The notes under the pieces are model-generated. The model saw only the letters and a program-made list of their open reading frames with translations, did not search any database and had not been told where the DNA came from. Of a DNA stretch of 64,000 nucleotides, positions 26,842 to 36,380 are shown one piece after another. The translations under genes and the position numbers were made by a program. Each line of letters starts with the position of its first letter. The stretch's first letter is position 1. This stretch comes from Gammaproteobacteria bacterium. GTDB taxonomy: Bacteria; Pseudomonadota; Gammaproteobacteria; Berkiellales; Berkiellaceae. Location of the stretch: positions 1 through 64,000 of the forward strand of contig JACPOY010000020.1 in NCBI GenBank assembly GCA_016191245.1. The letters are read 5' to 3'.

Positions 26842-27833
26842 TGGAACATAGTGATAAAATTTATGTGGCAGGCCATTTGGGCTTAGTAGGGGCTAGTATT
26901 GTCAGAGCCTTACAAAAGCAAGGGTTTAATAATATTGTCACGAGAAAACATGCTGAATTGGAATTGACCGATAAAAATGCTGTCGATGCGTTTTTTGCTG
27001 CAACAAAACCTGATTATGTGTTTTTAGCTGCAGCAAAAGTGGGTGGTATTTGGGCTAATGATAATTACCCTGCTGATTTTATTTATCAAAATCTACAAAT
27101 TCAAAATAATATCATTCATGCAGCCTATGAAAATAAAATAAAACGCTTGCTGTTTCTTGGATCATCTTGTATCTATCCAAGAAATTGTCCACAGCCGATT
27201 AAAGAAGAATACTTATTAACCGGAGCATTGGAATCAACCAATCGTCCCTATGCTTTGGCAAAGATCGCAGGAATTGAAATGTGCTGGGCTTTTAATCGTC
27301 AATTTGGCACACAATTTTTAGCCGCTATGCCTACTAATTTATATGGCCCCGGCGATAATTATGATTTACACACTTCTCATGTCATCCCAGCATTAATTCG
27401 TAAAATGCATGAAGCAAAAATGGCACAGAGTAAGGAAGTGATCGTATGGGGTTCAGGAACACCACGGCGAGAATTTTTATATAGTGATGATTTGGCGGAT
27501 GCTTGTGTATTTTTAATGAATGCAAATGAAGAGAAATATCAAGGACTGATTAGTTCAAAAGAAATAGCACCTATCGTCAATATTGGGTGTGGGGATGACG
27601 TTACCATTGCTGAGCTTGCAGCCTTAATAGCAAAAGTAGTGGGTTTTACAGGAGAGATTGTTTATGACGCATCTAAACCAGATGGAACTCCAAGAAAATT
27701 ATTAAGCGTTGAAAAAATTGCGCAATTGGGATGGCAGGCAAGCACTTCTTTAGAAAAAGGATTGGGAATGGCTTACAGCGAATTTCGCTTAGTCAATAAT
27801 CAATATAGTATTAGCAATACGGTCTTGGCATAA
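26838..27833 (+). CDS. fcl: GDP-L-fucose synthase
   Basis: A 331-residue epimerase-reductase. The NADP loop is [16 protein letters not shown], close to the family's GHxGxVGSAI. The catalytic segment [20 protein letters not shown] is followed by YALAKIAG (Y-x(3)-K). [22 protein letters not shown] is diagnostic for Fcl/WcaG. It acts on the Gmd product through 3,5-epimerisation and 4-reduction. It starts within the gmd stop and ends 6 nt before legB. Confidence 0.96.
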   Translation: MMEHSDKIYVAGHLGLVGASIVRALQKQGFNNIVTRKHAELELTDKNAVDAFFAATKPDYVFLAAAKVGGIWANDNYPADFIYQNLQIQNNIIHAAYENKIKRLLFLGSSCIYPRNCPQPIKEEYLLTGALESTNRPYALAKIAGIEMCWAFNRQFGTQFLAAMPTNLYGPGDNYDLHTSHVIPALIRKMHEAKMAQSKEVIVWGSGTPRREFLYSDDLADACVFLMNANEEKYQGLISSKEIAPIVNIGCGDDVTIAELAALIAKVVGFTGEIVYDASKPDGTPRKLLSVEKIAQLGWQASTSLEKGLGMAYSEFRLVNNQYSISNTVLA

Positions 27834-27839
27834 ATAGAT

Positions 27840-28844
27840 ATGAGCAAAAATAAAATTCTTGTAACTGGTGCAGATGGTTTTATTGGTTCCCACTTAACGG
27901 AACATCTTATTAGAGAAGGTTTTCAGGTAAAGGCCTTTGTTCATTATAATTCTTTCAATTCTTGGGGATGGTTAGATCATTCACCATCTGACATTTTGAA
28001 AGAGATTGAAATATTTTCGGGTGATATTCGAGATCCTTTTGGTGTTAATAAAGCAATGCAATCTTGTAGTAAGGTGCTGCATTTGGCTGCGCTAATAGGA
28101 ATACCATACTCATATCATTCACCGGAAAGTTATTTGGAAACAAATGTCAAAGGAACATTAAATGTCGTTCAAGCGGCAAGAGATCTCAACATTGAGAGAG
28201 TGATTCACACTTCAACCAGCGAAGTGTACGGTAGTGCTCAATATGTTCCAATCGACGAAAAACATCCATTGCAGCCTCAGTCGCCTTATTCGGCAACTAA
28301 AATAGCAGCCGATCAGCTTGCAATGTCCTATTATTATGCTTTTGAATTGCCAATTTCCATTGTCAGACCATTTAATACTTATGGACCAAGACAATCGGCT
28401 AGAGCAGTTATTCCGACAGTCATCACGCAAATCAGTCAAGGCATAAAAGATATTAAATTAGGCTCCTTGGAACCAACAAGAGATTTTACTTATGTTAAGG
28501 ACACTGTGAGGGCTTTTGCTAAAGCGCTTGATGCGCAAGAGATAATTGGTAAAACAATTAATCTTGGTACTAACTTTGAAATATCGATTGCAAATATAGT
28601 GCAACTTATTGCTAAAATCATGCAAGCAGATATTAATATCGTACAAGATCAACAGCGTGTTCGGCCGGCGATGAGTGAAGTTGATAGATTGTGGTCTGAT
28701 AATTCCTTAGCAAAAAAGTTACTCAGCTGGACGCCTGAATACTCAGAGATGACAGGATTACAAAAGGGCTTAGAAAAAACCATACAATGGTTTTTAAACG
28801 AAAATAATCAAAAGATGTATAAGTCAGGAATATATAATTTATAA
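27840..28844 (+). CDS. legB: GDP-GlcNAc 4,6-dehydratase-like, legionaminic acid pathway (LegB)
   Basis: A 334-residue extended SDR. The loop TGADGFIGSHLTEHLI is at the start; the catalytic motif is STSEVYGSA with Y-x(3)-K in YSATKIAAD. FNTYGPRQSARAVIPT and PTRDFTYVKDT fit the family of LegB/PseB-like or bacterial NDP-hexosamine dehydratases. Assignment to legionaminic acid rests on the following genes, which reproduce the set of the Campylobacter GDP pathway. It makes the 4-keto-6-deoxy intermediate that LegC aminates. Confidence 0.85.
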   Translation: MSKNKILVTGADGFIGSHLTEHLIREGFQVKAFVHYNSFNSWGWLDHSPSDILKEIEIFSGDIRDPFGVNKAMQSCSKVLHLAALIGIPYSYHSPESYLETNVKGTLNVVQAARDLNIERVIHTSTSEVYGSAQYVPIDEKHPLQPQSPYSATKIAADQLAMSYYYAFELPISIVRPFNTYGPRQSARAVIPTVITQISQGIKDIKLGSLEPTRDFTYVKDTVRAFAKALDAQEIIGKTINLGTNFEISIANIVQLIAKIMQADINIVQDQQRVRPAMSEVDRLWSDNSLAKKLLSWTPEYSEMTGLQKGLEKTIQWFLNENNQKMYKSGIYNL

Positions 28845-28845
28845 C

Positions 28846-30018
28846 ATGAAGACGATGGATCAATGTTTAACTGCACTTGTTAGTGTTCTTGGAACGCCTG
28901 AAAAGGATATTCCCTTACATGCCCCTTATTTTGGTGGTAATGAATGGAAATATGTAAAGTCATGTATCGATACAGGCTGGGTATCGAGCGTCGGAGAATA
29001 CGTTAATCTTTTTGAAACTAAATTAATCGAATATACCAAGGCGAATTACGCTGTGGCTGTTGTCAATGGTACTGCTGCGCTTCATATTGGCCTCATTTTA
29101 GCCAATGTAAATGCAGACGATGAAGTGCTAATTCCATCACTGACATTTATCGCTACCGCTAATGCCGTTGCTTACTGTGGTGCTATCCCACATTTTATTG
29201 ATAGTCACCCATCAAATTTGGGTATTGATATAGAAAAACTACGAAATTATCTTAAAGAAAATACAATTGTCAAAGATCGTACTTGCATAAACAAAAAGTC
29301 GTTAAGAAAAATTACGGCAATTATTCCCGTTCATATTTTTGGTCATCCAGTCGATATGGATGCTTTAGATGAAATTTGCCAAGAATATCATTTAACCATT
29401 ATTGAGGATGCCTCAGAGTCACTGGGTTCGTATTATAAGGGAAAACATACAGGGAGCTTTTGTGATATTGCCGTATTAAGTTTTAATGGTAATAAAACGG
29501 TTACCTGTGGTGGCGGTGGTGCTATTTTGTTAAAAAATGCTGAAATGGCAAAGCGTGCTAAGCATTTAACAACGACAGCAAAAAGAGCTCACCGATGGGA
29601 ATTTTATCATGATGAGTTGGGATACAATTATCGGTTACCCAATATTAATGCTGCATTAGGATGCGCACAATTAGAACAATTATCAGGTTTTGTAGAAAAG
29701 AAACGCATTTTGGCACATCAATATTATGAAGCATTCCAGGGAATAGACATTGCCACTATTTTACAGGAATCCCCTTATGCAAAGAGTAATTATTGGTTAA
29801 ATGCGCTTATACTGAAAAAGCCCGATCGACAATTTGTGAGCAGCTTTATCGAGTTGGCAAATGAACATAAATTAGGTTTGCGCGGTTTATGGACTCCGCT
29901 TGATACACTGCCAATGTACTTACAATGCCCCAAGATGGATCTAAGTCAAACTTATGCCCTTTTTGATAGCGTGATTGCCTTACCAAGCAGTCCAAATTTA
30001 GGATCTAACTATGCATAA
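28846..30018 (+). CDS. legC: PLP aminotransferase, legionaminic acid pathway (LegC)
   Basis: A 390-residue enzyme of the DegT/DnrJ/EryC1 family. Early GGNEWKYVKSCIDTGWVSS and the PLP-contact VVNGTAALHIGLILAN are typical. EDASESLGSYYKGKHTGSF lies before the Schiff-base lysine in LSFNGNKTVTCGGGG. FYHDELGYNYRLPNINAALG is the usual later motif. It should convert the 4-keto sugar to a 4-amino-4,6-dideoxy-sugar nucleotide. The last codons overlap legG by 8 nt. Confidence 0.88.
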   Translation: MKTMDQCLTALVSVLGTPEKDIPLHAPYFGGNEWKYVKSCIDTGWVSSVGEYVNLFETKLIEYTKANYAVAVVNGTAALHIGLILANVNADDEVLIPSLTFIATANAVAYCGAIPHFIDSHPSNLGIDIEKLRNYLKENTIVKDRTCINKKSLRKITAIIPVHIFGHPVDMDALDEICQEYHLTIIEDASESLGSYYKGKHTGSFCDIAVLSFNGNKTVTCGGGGAILLKNAEMAKRAKHLTTTAKRAHRWEFYHDELGYNYRLPNINAALGCAQLEQLSGFVEKKRILAHQYYEAFQGIDIATILQESPYAKSNYWLNALILKKPDRQFVSSFIELANEHKLGLRGLWTPLDTLPMYLQCPKMDLSQTYALFDSVIALPSSPNLGSNYA

Positions 30019-31180
30019 GAAAATATGTATTGTCACTGGTTCAAGATCAGAATATGGGCTTCTTCATTGGTTAATGAAAGAAGTAAAATCAGAACCAACA
30101 ATGACATTGCAATTAATTGCAACGGGCATGCATCTTTCTCATGAATTTGGATTAACGTATAAAAAAATAATGGAAGATGGTTTTATTATTGACGAAAAAA
30201 TTGAAATGCTTTTGTCAAGTGATACAGCAGTTGGTATTACAAAATCAATAGGTTTAGGGGTAATTGGTTTTGCAGATGCGTATGCGCGTCTTAAACCTGA
30301 TATGGTCATTCTACTTGGAGACAGATTTGAAACATTAGCTGCAGCACAGGCTGCTTTTATTGCAAAAATCCCAATTGCTCACATTCACGGGGGTGAGCTA
30401 AGTTTAGGGGCATATGATGATGGGATAAGACATAGCGTGACTAAAATGTCACATCTTCATTTTGTAGCAACTCCCTCTTATCGTGACAGAGTCATTCAAT
30501 TAGGTGAGGATCCAGAAAATGTATATCATGTTGGAGCAATGGTTATTGACTCCATTTCTCAACTGTCGTTGTTGAAAAGAGCTGAATTAGAAAAAAAATT
30601 AGATCTGACATTTAGAAAATTAATTTTTGCAGTGACATTTCATCCCGAGACTTTAGGTAAAGGTTCGCCCCGGGAAGAATTTGGCGAATTATTAAAAGCA
30701 TTATCCTATTTTCAGGACACAACTTTTATTTTCACAAAAGGGAATGCCGATAGTGATGGTCGCGTTATTAACGACATGATTGATGACTTTTGTAAAGATA
30801 ATCCTCATTCATCTAAGGCATTTCTTCAACTAGGTCACCATCATTATCTAAGTTTGTTATCTATTGCTGATGTGTGTGTGGGAAATTCATCAAGTGGCAT
30901 TATTGAAGTCCCTTATTTCAACATTCCCACAGTGAATATTGGCGATAGGCAAAAAGGACGAGTACGTCCTATCTCTGTCCTTGATTGTCAGGCTAATGAA
31001 GCATCAATTACGGCATGCATTCAAAAAGCGCTATCTAAAGAATTTCGTCAAGAGATATTCAATATGCAGCATCCCTATGGCGAAGGACCAGTTGCTAAGA
31101 AAATTGTCAGTATTATTAAAAAATCAGATTTTACAAATTTAATAAGAAAAAACTTTTGTGATTTGAAGCAGAATGGTTGA
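30011..31180 (+). CDS. legG: UDP/GDP-sugar hydrolysing 2-epimerase, legionaminic acid pathway (LegG/NeuC-like)
   Basis: A 389-residue enzyme with TGSRSEYGLLHWLMKE at the start, the NeuC signature. It also has ILLGDRFETLAAAQAA, PIAHIHGGELSLGAYDDGIRH, TFHPETLGKGSPREEF and GNSSSGIIEVPYFNIPTVNIGDRQKGR. It removes the nucleotide and inverts C2 to give the 2,4-diacetamido-trideoxymannose that LegI condenses with pyruvate. It overlaps its neighbours by 8 nt at both ends. Confidence 0.92.
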   Translation: MHKKICIVTGSRSEYGLLHWLMKEVKSEPTMTLQLIATGMHLSHEFGLTYKKIMEDGFIIDEKIEMLLSSDTAVGITKSIGLGVIGFADAYARLKPDMVILLGDRFETLAAAQAAFIAKIPIAHIHGGELSLGAYDDGIRHSVTKMSHLHFVATPSYRDRVIQLGEDPENVYHVGAMVIDSISQLSLLKRAELEKKLDLTFRKLIFAVTFHPETLGKGSPREEFGELLKALSYFQDTTFIFTKGNADSDGRVINDMIDDFCKDNPHSSKAFLQLGHHHYLSLLSIADVCVGNSSSGIIEVPYFNIPTVNIGDRQKGRVRPISVLDCQANEASITACIQKALSKEFRQEIFNMQHPYGEGPVAKKIVSIIKKSDFTNLIRKNFCDLKQNG

Positions 31181-32255
31181 TATGAATAAAACATACATCA
31201 TAGCAGAAGCAGGTGTGAACCATAATGCAAGTGAAGATCTTGCTTTAGAAATGATAACACGTGCGAAAGAAATAGGAGCTGATGCAATTAAATTTCAGTT
31301 ATTTCAAGCTGAAAGCTTGGTAACTGAAGATGCCGAACAAGCTCAATATCAAAAAAAGGCATACACACAAGCCAAAACACAGTTTCAGATGCTCAAAGAA
31401 CTGGAATTACCTCATAGGGCTTTTGAGCGCTTAAAGAATCATGCAAAGAAAGAACAAATTGATTTTATTATCACTCCATTTGATCTGGCGAGTTTGGATT
31501 TTATCACTCAAAAATTAAATCTTGATGTCATTAAAATAGGATCTGGGGATGTAACGAACGGACCATTATTATTGGCGACAGCACGTTCTAAGAAAAAAAT
31601 CATTTTATCGACTGGGATGAGTACGTTAAGCGATATTGAAATGGCCCTGAAAGTCATTGCATTTGGGCTTTTAACTAATGATGAAACCCCTTCTCTAAAA
31701 GCTTTTGATGAAGCCTATTCACATGTGAATGTTCAAAGTATCTTGAAGGCACACGTGTCATTACTACATTGTACCTCTGAATATCCAGCGCCTGTTGAGG
31801 AATCGAATTTAAAAGCGATGGATACCTTACGCGCAGCATTTGGTTTAAGAGTAGGATTTTCCGATCATACGCCAGGGATTGAGATCTCATTAGCTGCGGT
31901 TGCCAGAGATGCCGCAATAATAGAAAAACATTTTACTTTGGATAAAAACCTTCCTGGTCCCGATCATCTTGCTTCATTAGATTATTTAGAATTTAAGACA
32001 ATGATAGATAATATTCGAAATATCGAAAAAGCACTTGGTAATGGTAGGAAGCAACCTTCTATTAGTGAAATGAAGAATATTCAAATCGTACGACGGTCTA
32101 TCGTTGCAAACGAAAAGATAAATATGGGTGAGAATTTTACGATATCGAACCTGGCATTTAAAAGACCTCATCGAGGCCTTTCTCCCATGGATTATTGGGA
32201 TTTGCTTGGAACAAAAGCTCAAAAGGACTATGTTAAAGATGAGGTAATCATATAA
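31173..32255 (+). CDS. legI: N,N'-diacetyllegionaminic acid synthase (LegI/NeuB-like)
   Basis: A 360-residue sialic-acid synthase family protein. The barrel part has YIIAEAGVNHN, ADAIKFQLF, FIITPFDLASLDFI, VIKIGSGDVTNGPLL and ILSTGMSTLSDIE. FSDHTPGIEISLAAVARDA and IIEKHFTLDKNLPGPDH follow. The C-terminal antifreeze-like SAF domain starts with VRRSIVANEKIN. ATG at 31173 and ATG at 31182 are both possible starts; I keep the first because both preceding genes are coupled by 8-nt overlaps. It condenses the LegG product with phosphoenolpyruvate. The precise sugar is deduced from the neighbours. Confidence 0.92.
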   Translation: MVDMNKTYIIAEAGVNHNASEDLALEMITRAKEIGADAIKFQLFQAESLVTEDAEQAQYQKKAYTQAKTQFQMLKELELPHRAFERLKNHAKKEQIDFIITPFDLASLDFITQKLNLDVIKIGSGDVTNGPLLLATARSKKKIILSTGMSTLSDIEMALKVIAFGLLTNDETPSLKAFDEAYSHVNVQSILKAHVSLLHCTSEYPAPVEESNLKAMDTLRAAFGLRVGFSDHTPGIEISLAAVARDAAIIEKHFTLDKNLPGPDHLASLDYLEFKTMIDNIRNIEKALGNGRKQPSISEMKNIQIVRRSIVANEKINMGENFTISNLAFKRPHRGLSPMDYWDLLGTKAQKDYVKDEVII

Positions 32256-32256
32256 T

Positions 32257-32877
32257 ATGAATACCCCCATTATTATTATCGGGGCAGGTGGGCATGCTTG
32301 CGTTCTAGTAGAGATGGCACATATTCTTTCAAAGACAATTATTGGTGTGACTGGAGAAAGTGAGACACAATTAAAAAATTATCCACAAATAACTTATTTG
32401 GGTAATGACAGTATCATCAGTCGCTATTCTCCAAATGAAATAAAATTAGTGAATGGTGTTGGGGCAACTTCACCCCAGAAAAATATTCTTCGCCAACAAA
32501 TATTTCAGAAGTTCAAAAATCATGGATATTCCTTTGAAACCCTTATTCATCCTAGCGCAATCATTGCTAAAACAGTTTCTTTAGGTGAAGGCGCGCAAGT
32601 GATGGCAAGAGTGGTACTTCAACCCAATACTAGCATTGGCAGCAATACAATTATTAATACCGGGGCTTGTATTGATCATGATTGCCGTATTGGTCATCAT
32701 GTTCACGTGGCACCTGGAGTGGTTTTGTCTGGGAATGTGAATGTAGGTGATTATAGCCATGTAGGTGTAGGTGCTAATATAATTCAAAGCATTGAAATAG
32801 GAAGTCATGCCATGATTTGTGCTGGAACCACGGTTATCAAAAATGTTTTATCTTCGCAAAAAGTACCGCAATTATGA
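32257..32877 (+). CDS. legH: PglD-like acetyltransferase (LegH role)
   Basis: A 206-residue protein. The N-terminal Rossmann-like part starts IIIIGAGGHACVLVEM, and a left-handed beta-helix with hexapeptide repeats occupies about 90-200. His in IDHDCRIGHHVHVAPG corresponds to the catalytic base of PglD-type sialic-acid N-acetyltransferases. In the legionaminic pathway such an enzyme acetylates the 4-amino group made by LegC. Its stop overlaps the ptmE start. Confidence 0.8.
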   Translation: MNTPIIIIGAGGHACVLVEMAHILSKTIIGVTGESETQLKNYPQITYLGNDSIISRYSPNEIKLVNGVGATSPQKNILRQQIFQKFKNHGYSFETLIHPSAIIAKTVSLGEGAQVMARVVLQPNTSIGSNTIINTGACIDHDCRIGHHVHVAPGVVLSGNVNVGDYSHVGVGANIIQSIEIGSHAMICAGTTVIKNVLSSQKVPQL

Positions 32878-33935
32878 AAAAATATGAAAAGCTACTTTTA
32901 CCCAAAGAAGCAGACATTCATGCTGCGATTGAAAAATTAGACAAAAATGAGGCTCATATTGTTTTAGTTGTTGACGCTAATCGAAATTTACTGGGAACCG
33001 TCACGGATGGAGATGTAAGACGTGGCATTTTACAAGCTGTTAAGCTTAGTGATTCTGTCATGAAAGTAATGAATTCTCATCCCATTGTCGCAAAAATGGG
33101 AGAGGATACTGATGCAATTTATGCGTTGATGCGTAGTAAACAAATCCGTCAGATCCCAATAGTGAATGAATCAGGTCAAGTATGTGGAATAGAAATTCTT
33201 GATGATTTTTTAGGCTACCAAAAAAAAGATAACATTGTCGTTTTAATGGCTGGTGGTATGTCAATGAGGTTACGCCCATTGACCAATGATTGCCCTAAAC
33301 CTATGTTAAAAGTGGGTGGTAAACCCATTTTAGAAACTATCTTAACAAGTCTTATTCAATTTGGCTTTCATAAGTTCTATATTTCAATAAATTATCTGGC
33401 TAATCAAATTATGGATCATTTCGGTGATGGTTCAAAATGGGGAGTTGATATTCATTATATTGAAGAAGTGGACAAAATGGGTACGGCAGGACCTTTAAGT
33501 TTGCTGTCCTTAAATTTGAAACATCCGTTGATTGTAATGAATAGTGATTTATTGACTAAAATTGATTTTAACCAATTACTTAATTTTCATCATGAACAGA
33601 AAGCGACAGCTACAATGTGTGTTCGTGAATATGATTATACTGTGCCTTATGGAATTTGCACGTTGGAAAATAATTTAATTGTTGATGTGATTGAAAAGCC
33701 AACATATAAGTTTTTTATCAATGCAGGAGTGTATGTATTAGAGCCTCAGGTTTTAAATTTCGTGCCTAAAAATTCTTATTTTGATATGCCGACATTGTTT
33801 TCTTCACTTATTAAACAAAAAATGCGCACGGCTCCTTTTCCCATAAGAGAATATTGGTTAGATATTGGTCATCTTTCCGATTTTGAAAAAGCTCACAGCG
33901 AATATGAACATGTTTTCGAAATACAAGAATATTAA
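32874..33935 (+). CDS. ptmE: CBS-domain nucleotidyltransferase (PtmE-like)
   Basis: About 353 residues from the ATG at 32874, which overlaps the upstream stop. Residues 1-120 hold two CBS repeats (ANRNLLGTVTDGDVRRGIL; IPIVNESGQVCGIEILDD). Residues 125-350 form a nucleotidyltransferase: MAGGMSMRLRPLTNDCPKPML, MGTAGPLSLL, MNSDLLTK, YDYTVPYGICTLE and WLDIGHLSDFEKA. The loop has GGMSMRL in place of GGxGTRL. In Campylobacter PtmE makes the GDP-glucosamine precursor that feeds LegB. The CBS pair may sense adenosine nucleotides. Confidence 0.85.
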   Translation: MKKYEKLLLPKEADIHAAIEKLDKNEAHIVLVVDANRNLLGTVTDGDVRRGILQAVKLSDSVMKVMNSHPIVAKMGEDTDAIYALMRSKQIRQIPIVNESGQVCGIEILDDFLGYQKKDNIVVLMAGGMSMRLRPLTNDCPKPMLKVGGKPILETILTSLIQFGFHKFYISINYLANQIMDHFGDGSKWGVDIHYIEEVDKMGTAGPLSLLSLNLKHPLIVMNSDLLTKIDFNQLLNFHHEQKATATMCVREYDYTVPYGICTLENNLIVDVIEKPTYKFFINAGVYVLEPQVLNFVPKNSYFDMPTLFSSLIKQKMRTAPFPIREYWLDIGHLSDFEKAHSEYEHVFEIQEY

Positions 33936-33936
33936 A

Positions 33937-34902
33937 ATGAAAGTTTTGCTGATAGGGTGTGGTTCAATTGGGAAAAGACATGCTACCAATCTATTAGATA
34001 TTATTCCTGATGCTCAATTTACCATCATCAATTCTAATGGGATGGAGAATGAATTTTCTAACTTGATTAATGCTAAAATGGTTTCCAATTGGGATAGCGC
34101 AATAGAAGATATTGATCTGGTTATTGTTGCTAATCCTTCTGCATTACATGCTCGTCATGTTGAAAAAATTATAAAGTCCAATCTTGCCGCCTATATTGAA
34201 AAGCCTTTGGTCACATCTTTGCATGAATTAGATAACTTAAAAAGTTTATTAAAGACATATGCGCCCGTTCAGCCCATCATGATGGGGTGTAATTTAAGAT
34301 TTTTACCTTCTATTCGTTTATTAAAAGAATATATTGATAATGCCCGAATAGGAAATCTTTGCCGAGCTATTTTCGAAGTGGGGCATTATTTGCCGGATTG
34401 GCGCCCCTCGCAAGATTATCGTCAATCTTATAGCGCAAAGAAAAATATGGGTGGAGGCGTTGTTTTTGATCTTGTTCATGAACTAGATTTAGTAAGATAT
34501 TTATTGGGTGAATTTGACGTGGTCAGTTCCGAATATCAGCGCTTGAGTCATCTTGAAATTGATGCTGAAGATACAGCAGTGATTCACCTATCGCGTCAGA
34601 ATGGCCCCTTGATTTCTGTTCATTTAGACTATGTTTCAAGAATACCAACTCGTCAAATCAAAATAGTTGGCGATGAAGGAACACTTATATGGGATCTTAT
34701 TAACAAGAAATTGCAATTATACAAGACCTCTGGCATAAGTATCATTACTGATAGCCATGAAGATTTTGACGTTGCTAATACTTATAAAACGGCAATGAAA
34801 GAATTGATAAATGCGATGCAGCACAGGCAGAGTACATCACAACCATTAAGTGAAGGTATTTTAACTACACAGTTAATGCTTCAATGTAAAGGAGTCTATT
34901 GA
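33937..34902 (+). CDS. ptmF: Gfo/Idh/MocA-family oxidoreductase (PtmF-like)
   Basis: About 321 residues from the ATG at 33937 (MKVLLIGCGSIGKRHATNL); an upstream extension lies inside ptmE and is rejected. It has the NAD loop GCGSIGKRH, the VANPSALHARHV strand and the EKP motif (YIEKPLV), followed by the C-terminal sheet domain with GGVVFDLVHELDLVRYLLGE. The gene takes the position of ptmF between ptmE and ptmB in Campylobacter. Its exact reaction is not established; it was proposed in glucosamine-phosphate supply. Confidence 0.8.
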   Translation: MKVLLIGCGSIGKRHATNLLDIIPDAQFTIINSNGMENEFSNLINAKMVSNWDSAIEDIDLVIVANPSALHARHVEKIIKSNLAAYIEKPLVTSLHELDNLKSLLKTYAPVQPIMMGCNLRFLPSIRLLKEYIDNARIGNLCRAIFEVGHYLPDWRPSQDYRQSYSAKKNMGGGVVFDLVHELDLVRYLLGEFDVVSSEYQRLSHLEIDAEDTAVIHLSRQNGPLISVHLDYVSRIPTRQIKIVGDEGTLIWDLINKKLQLYKTSGISIITDSHEDFDVANTYKTAMKELINAMQHRQSTSQPLSEGILTTQLMLQCKGVY

Positions 34903-34908
34903 TCAATC

Positions 34909-35607
34909 ATGAGCGTGATAGCAACTATATGTGCACGTGGAGGATCTGTTGGACTTCCAAGAAAAAACATCAAACCGCTTCATGGCAAACCATTGATTTG
35001 TTACTCAATTGAGCAAGCACAATCTTGTGACTTTATCGATAAAATTTATGTTTCTACCGATGATCAAGAAATAGCAAACATAGCTGAAAAAGCCGGTGCT
35101 ATCGTTCCATTTATTCGCCCCCCTGCCTTGGCGCAAAACGAGACATCAAAATTAGACGTCATACAACATTTGGTGAATGAACTAGAAAATAAAAAGCAAG
35201 CTGTTGATGTCATTATTGATTTAGATGTGACTTCGCCATTACGTGAGGTTGATGATATTAGAAATTGCTATGCGATGTTAACGCCAGATATCGATCTTGT
35301 TATTACTGGTTATGAGTCTCTTAAAAACCCATACTTTAATATGGTTGAAGCAGATCAAAATGGATATGTTCAATTATCAAAGAAATCAACCACTATCTAT
35401 ACTGGCAGACAAAGCGTTCCTAAAGTCTATGCGATGAATGCTTCCATTTATGTTTGGCATAAAGCATCTTTAGCTAAAGGTTTATGGGGCAACCAAAAGA
35501 TTAAAATTTATGAGATGCCACATGAGAGATCAATTGATATTGATACTCCTTTTGATTGGAAACTAGTTCAACTATTAATGAATGAGAACGTTACATGCAA
35601 GATTTAG
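34909..35607 (+). CDS. legF: CMP-legionaminic acid synthetase
   Basis: A 232-residue CMP-sialate synthetase family protein (PtmB/NeuA-like). The nucleotide loop is ATICARGGSVGLPRKNIKPL, followed by GKPLICYSIEQA, DVTSPLREVDDI and NASIYVW. The ending DIDTPFDWKLVQLL matches the family. It activates legionaminic acid with CTP for glycosyltransfer, the last cytosolic step. It overlaps ptmA by 13 nt. Confidence 0.92.
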   Translation: MSVIATICARGGSVGLPRKNIKPLHGKPLICYSIEQAQSCDFIDKIYVSTDDQEIANIAEKAGAIVPFIRPPALAQNETSKLDVIQHLVNELENKKQAVDVIIDLDVTSPLREVDDIRNCYAMLTPDIDLVITGYESLKNPYFNMVEADQNGYVQLSKKSTTIYTGRQSVPKVYAMNASIYVWHKASLAKGLWGNQKIKIYEMPHERSIDIDTPFDWKLVQLLMNENVTCKI

Positions 35608-36380
35608 CATCTAGAACCATACTAATCACGGGAGCAGATGGTCTTTTAGGAAGAAATTTTGCGACTAGCTTTGCTGAACATGGCAGCACGGTTGTACTGG
35701 TTGATATCAACGATTCAATTGAAGACTTTTCGTCACAATTACTGGCTAAAGACTATAAAGTTTATTGTGTTAAATCCGATATTTCAAAGAAAGAGAGTTG
35801 GTACAATATTAATGAATTTTTAAAAAATAATGATCTTTTTTGTGATGTGTTAATTAATAATGCGTGTACTAAATCAGAAAATTTCTTTGAAGCTTTTGAA
35901 GACTTTTCTGTAGATGACTGGCAACAAGTGATGGCAGTAAATGTTACTGCTCCCATGCTTGCATGCCAAGTGATTGGCAAAGAAATGGCAAAAAATAATC
36001 GTGGTAGCATTATTAATATTTCATCAATTTATGGCCTTGTTGCACCGGATCAAAGCATCTATGAAGGTTCTGAATATCTTGGTCGTTCTATTAATACTCC
36101 AGCCGTATATTCTGTTAGTAAAGCTGCAATTTTAGGCTTAACAAAATATTTAGCAACATACTGGGGTAAAAATAAAATTAGAGTGAACGCCATTATTCCT
36201 GGAGGCGTTTATAGTGGGCAAAATGAGACGTTTACTAATAAATATATTGCGAAAGTTCCATTGATGCGCATGGCACAACCAGAGGACATCGTTGGCGCTG
36301 CACTATATTTAGCATCTGACATGTCAAATTACGTCACTGGACAAAATCTTGTTGTCGATGGGGGATGGTCTACTTGGTAG
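35595..36380 (+). CDS. ptmA: Short-chain dehydrogenase (PtmA-like)
   Basis: A 261-residue classical SDR. It has the loop TGADGLLGRNFATSFAE, NNAC at about 92, SSIYG, the catalytic Y-x(3)-K in YSVSKAAILG and a C-terminal SDMSNYVTGQNLVVDGGW. It completes the ptmE-F-B-A order known from Campylobacter flagellin glycosylation loci. The role there is not settled; it may act on a legionaminic acid derivative. Its 3' end overlaps the convergent gene by 11 nt. Confidence 0.85.
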   Translation: MQDLASRTILITGADGLLGRNFATSFAEHGSTVVLVDINDSIEDFSSQLLAKDYKVYCVKSDISKKESWYNINEFLKNNDLFCDVLINNACTKSENFFEAFEDFSVDDWQQVMAVNVTAPMLACQVIGKEMAKNNRGSIINISSIYGLVAPDQSIYEGSEYLGRSINTPAVYSVSKAAILGLTKYLATYWGKNKIRVNAIIPGGVYSGQNETFTNKYIAKVPLMRMAQPEDIVGAALYLASDMSNYVTGQNLVVDGGWSTW

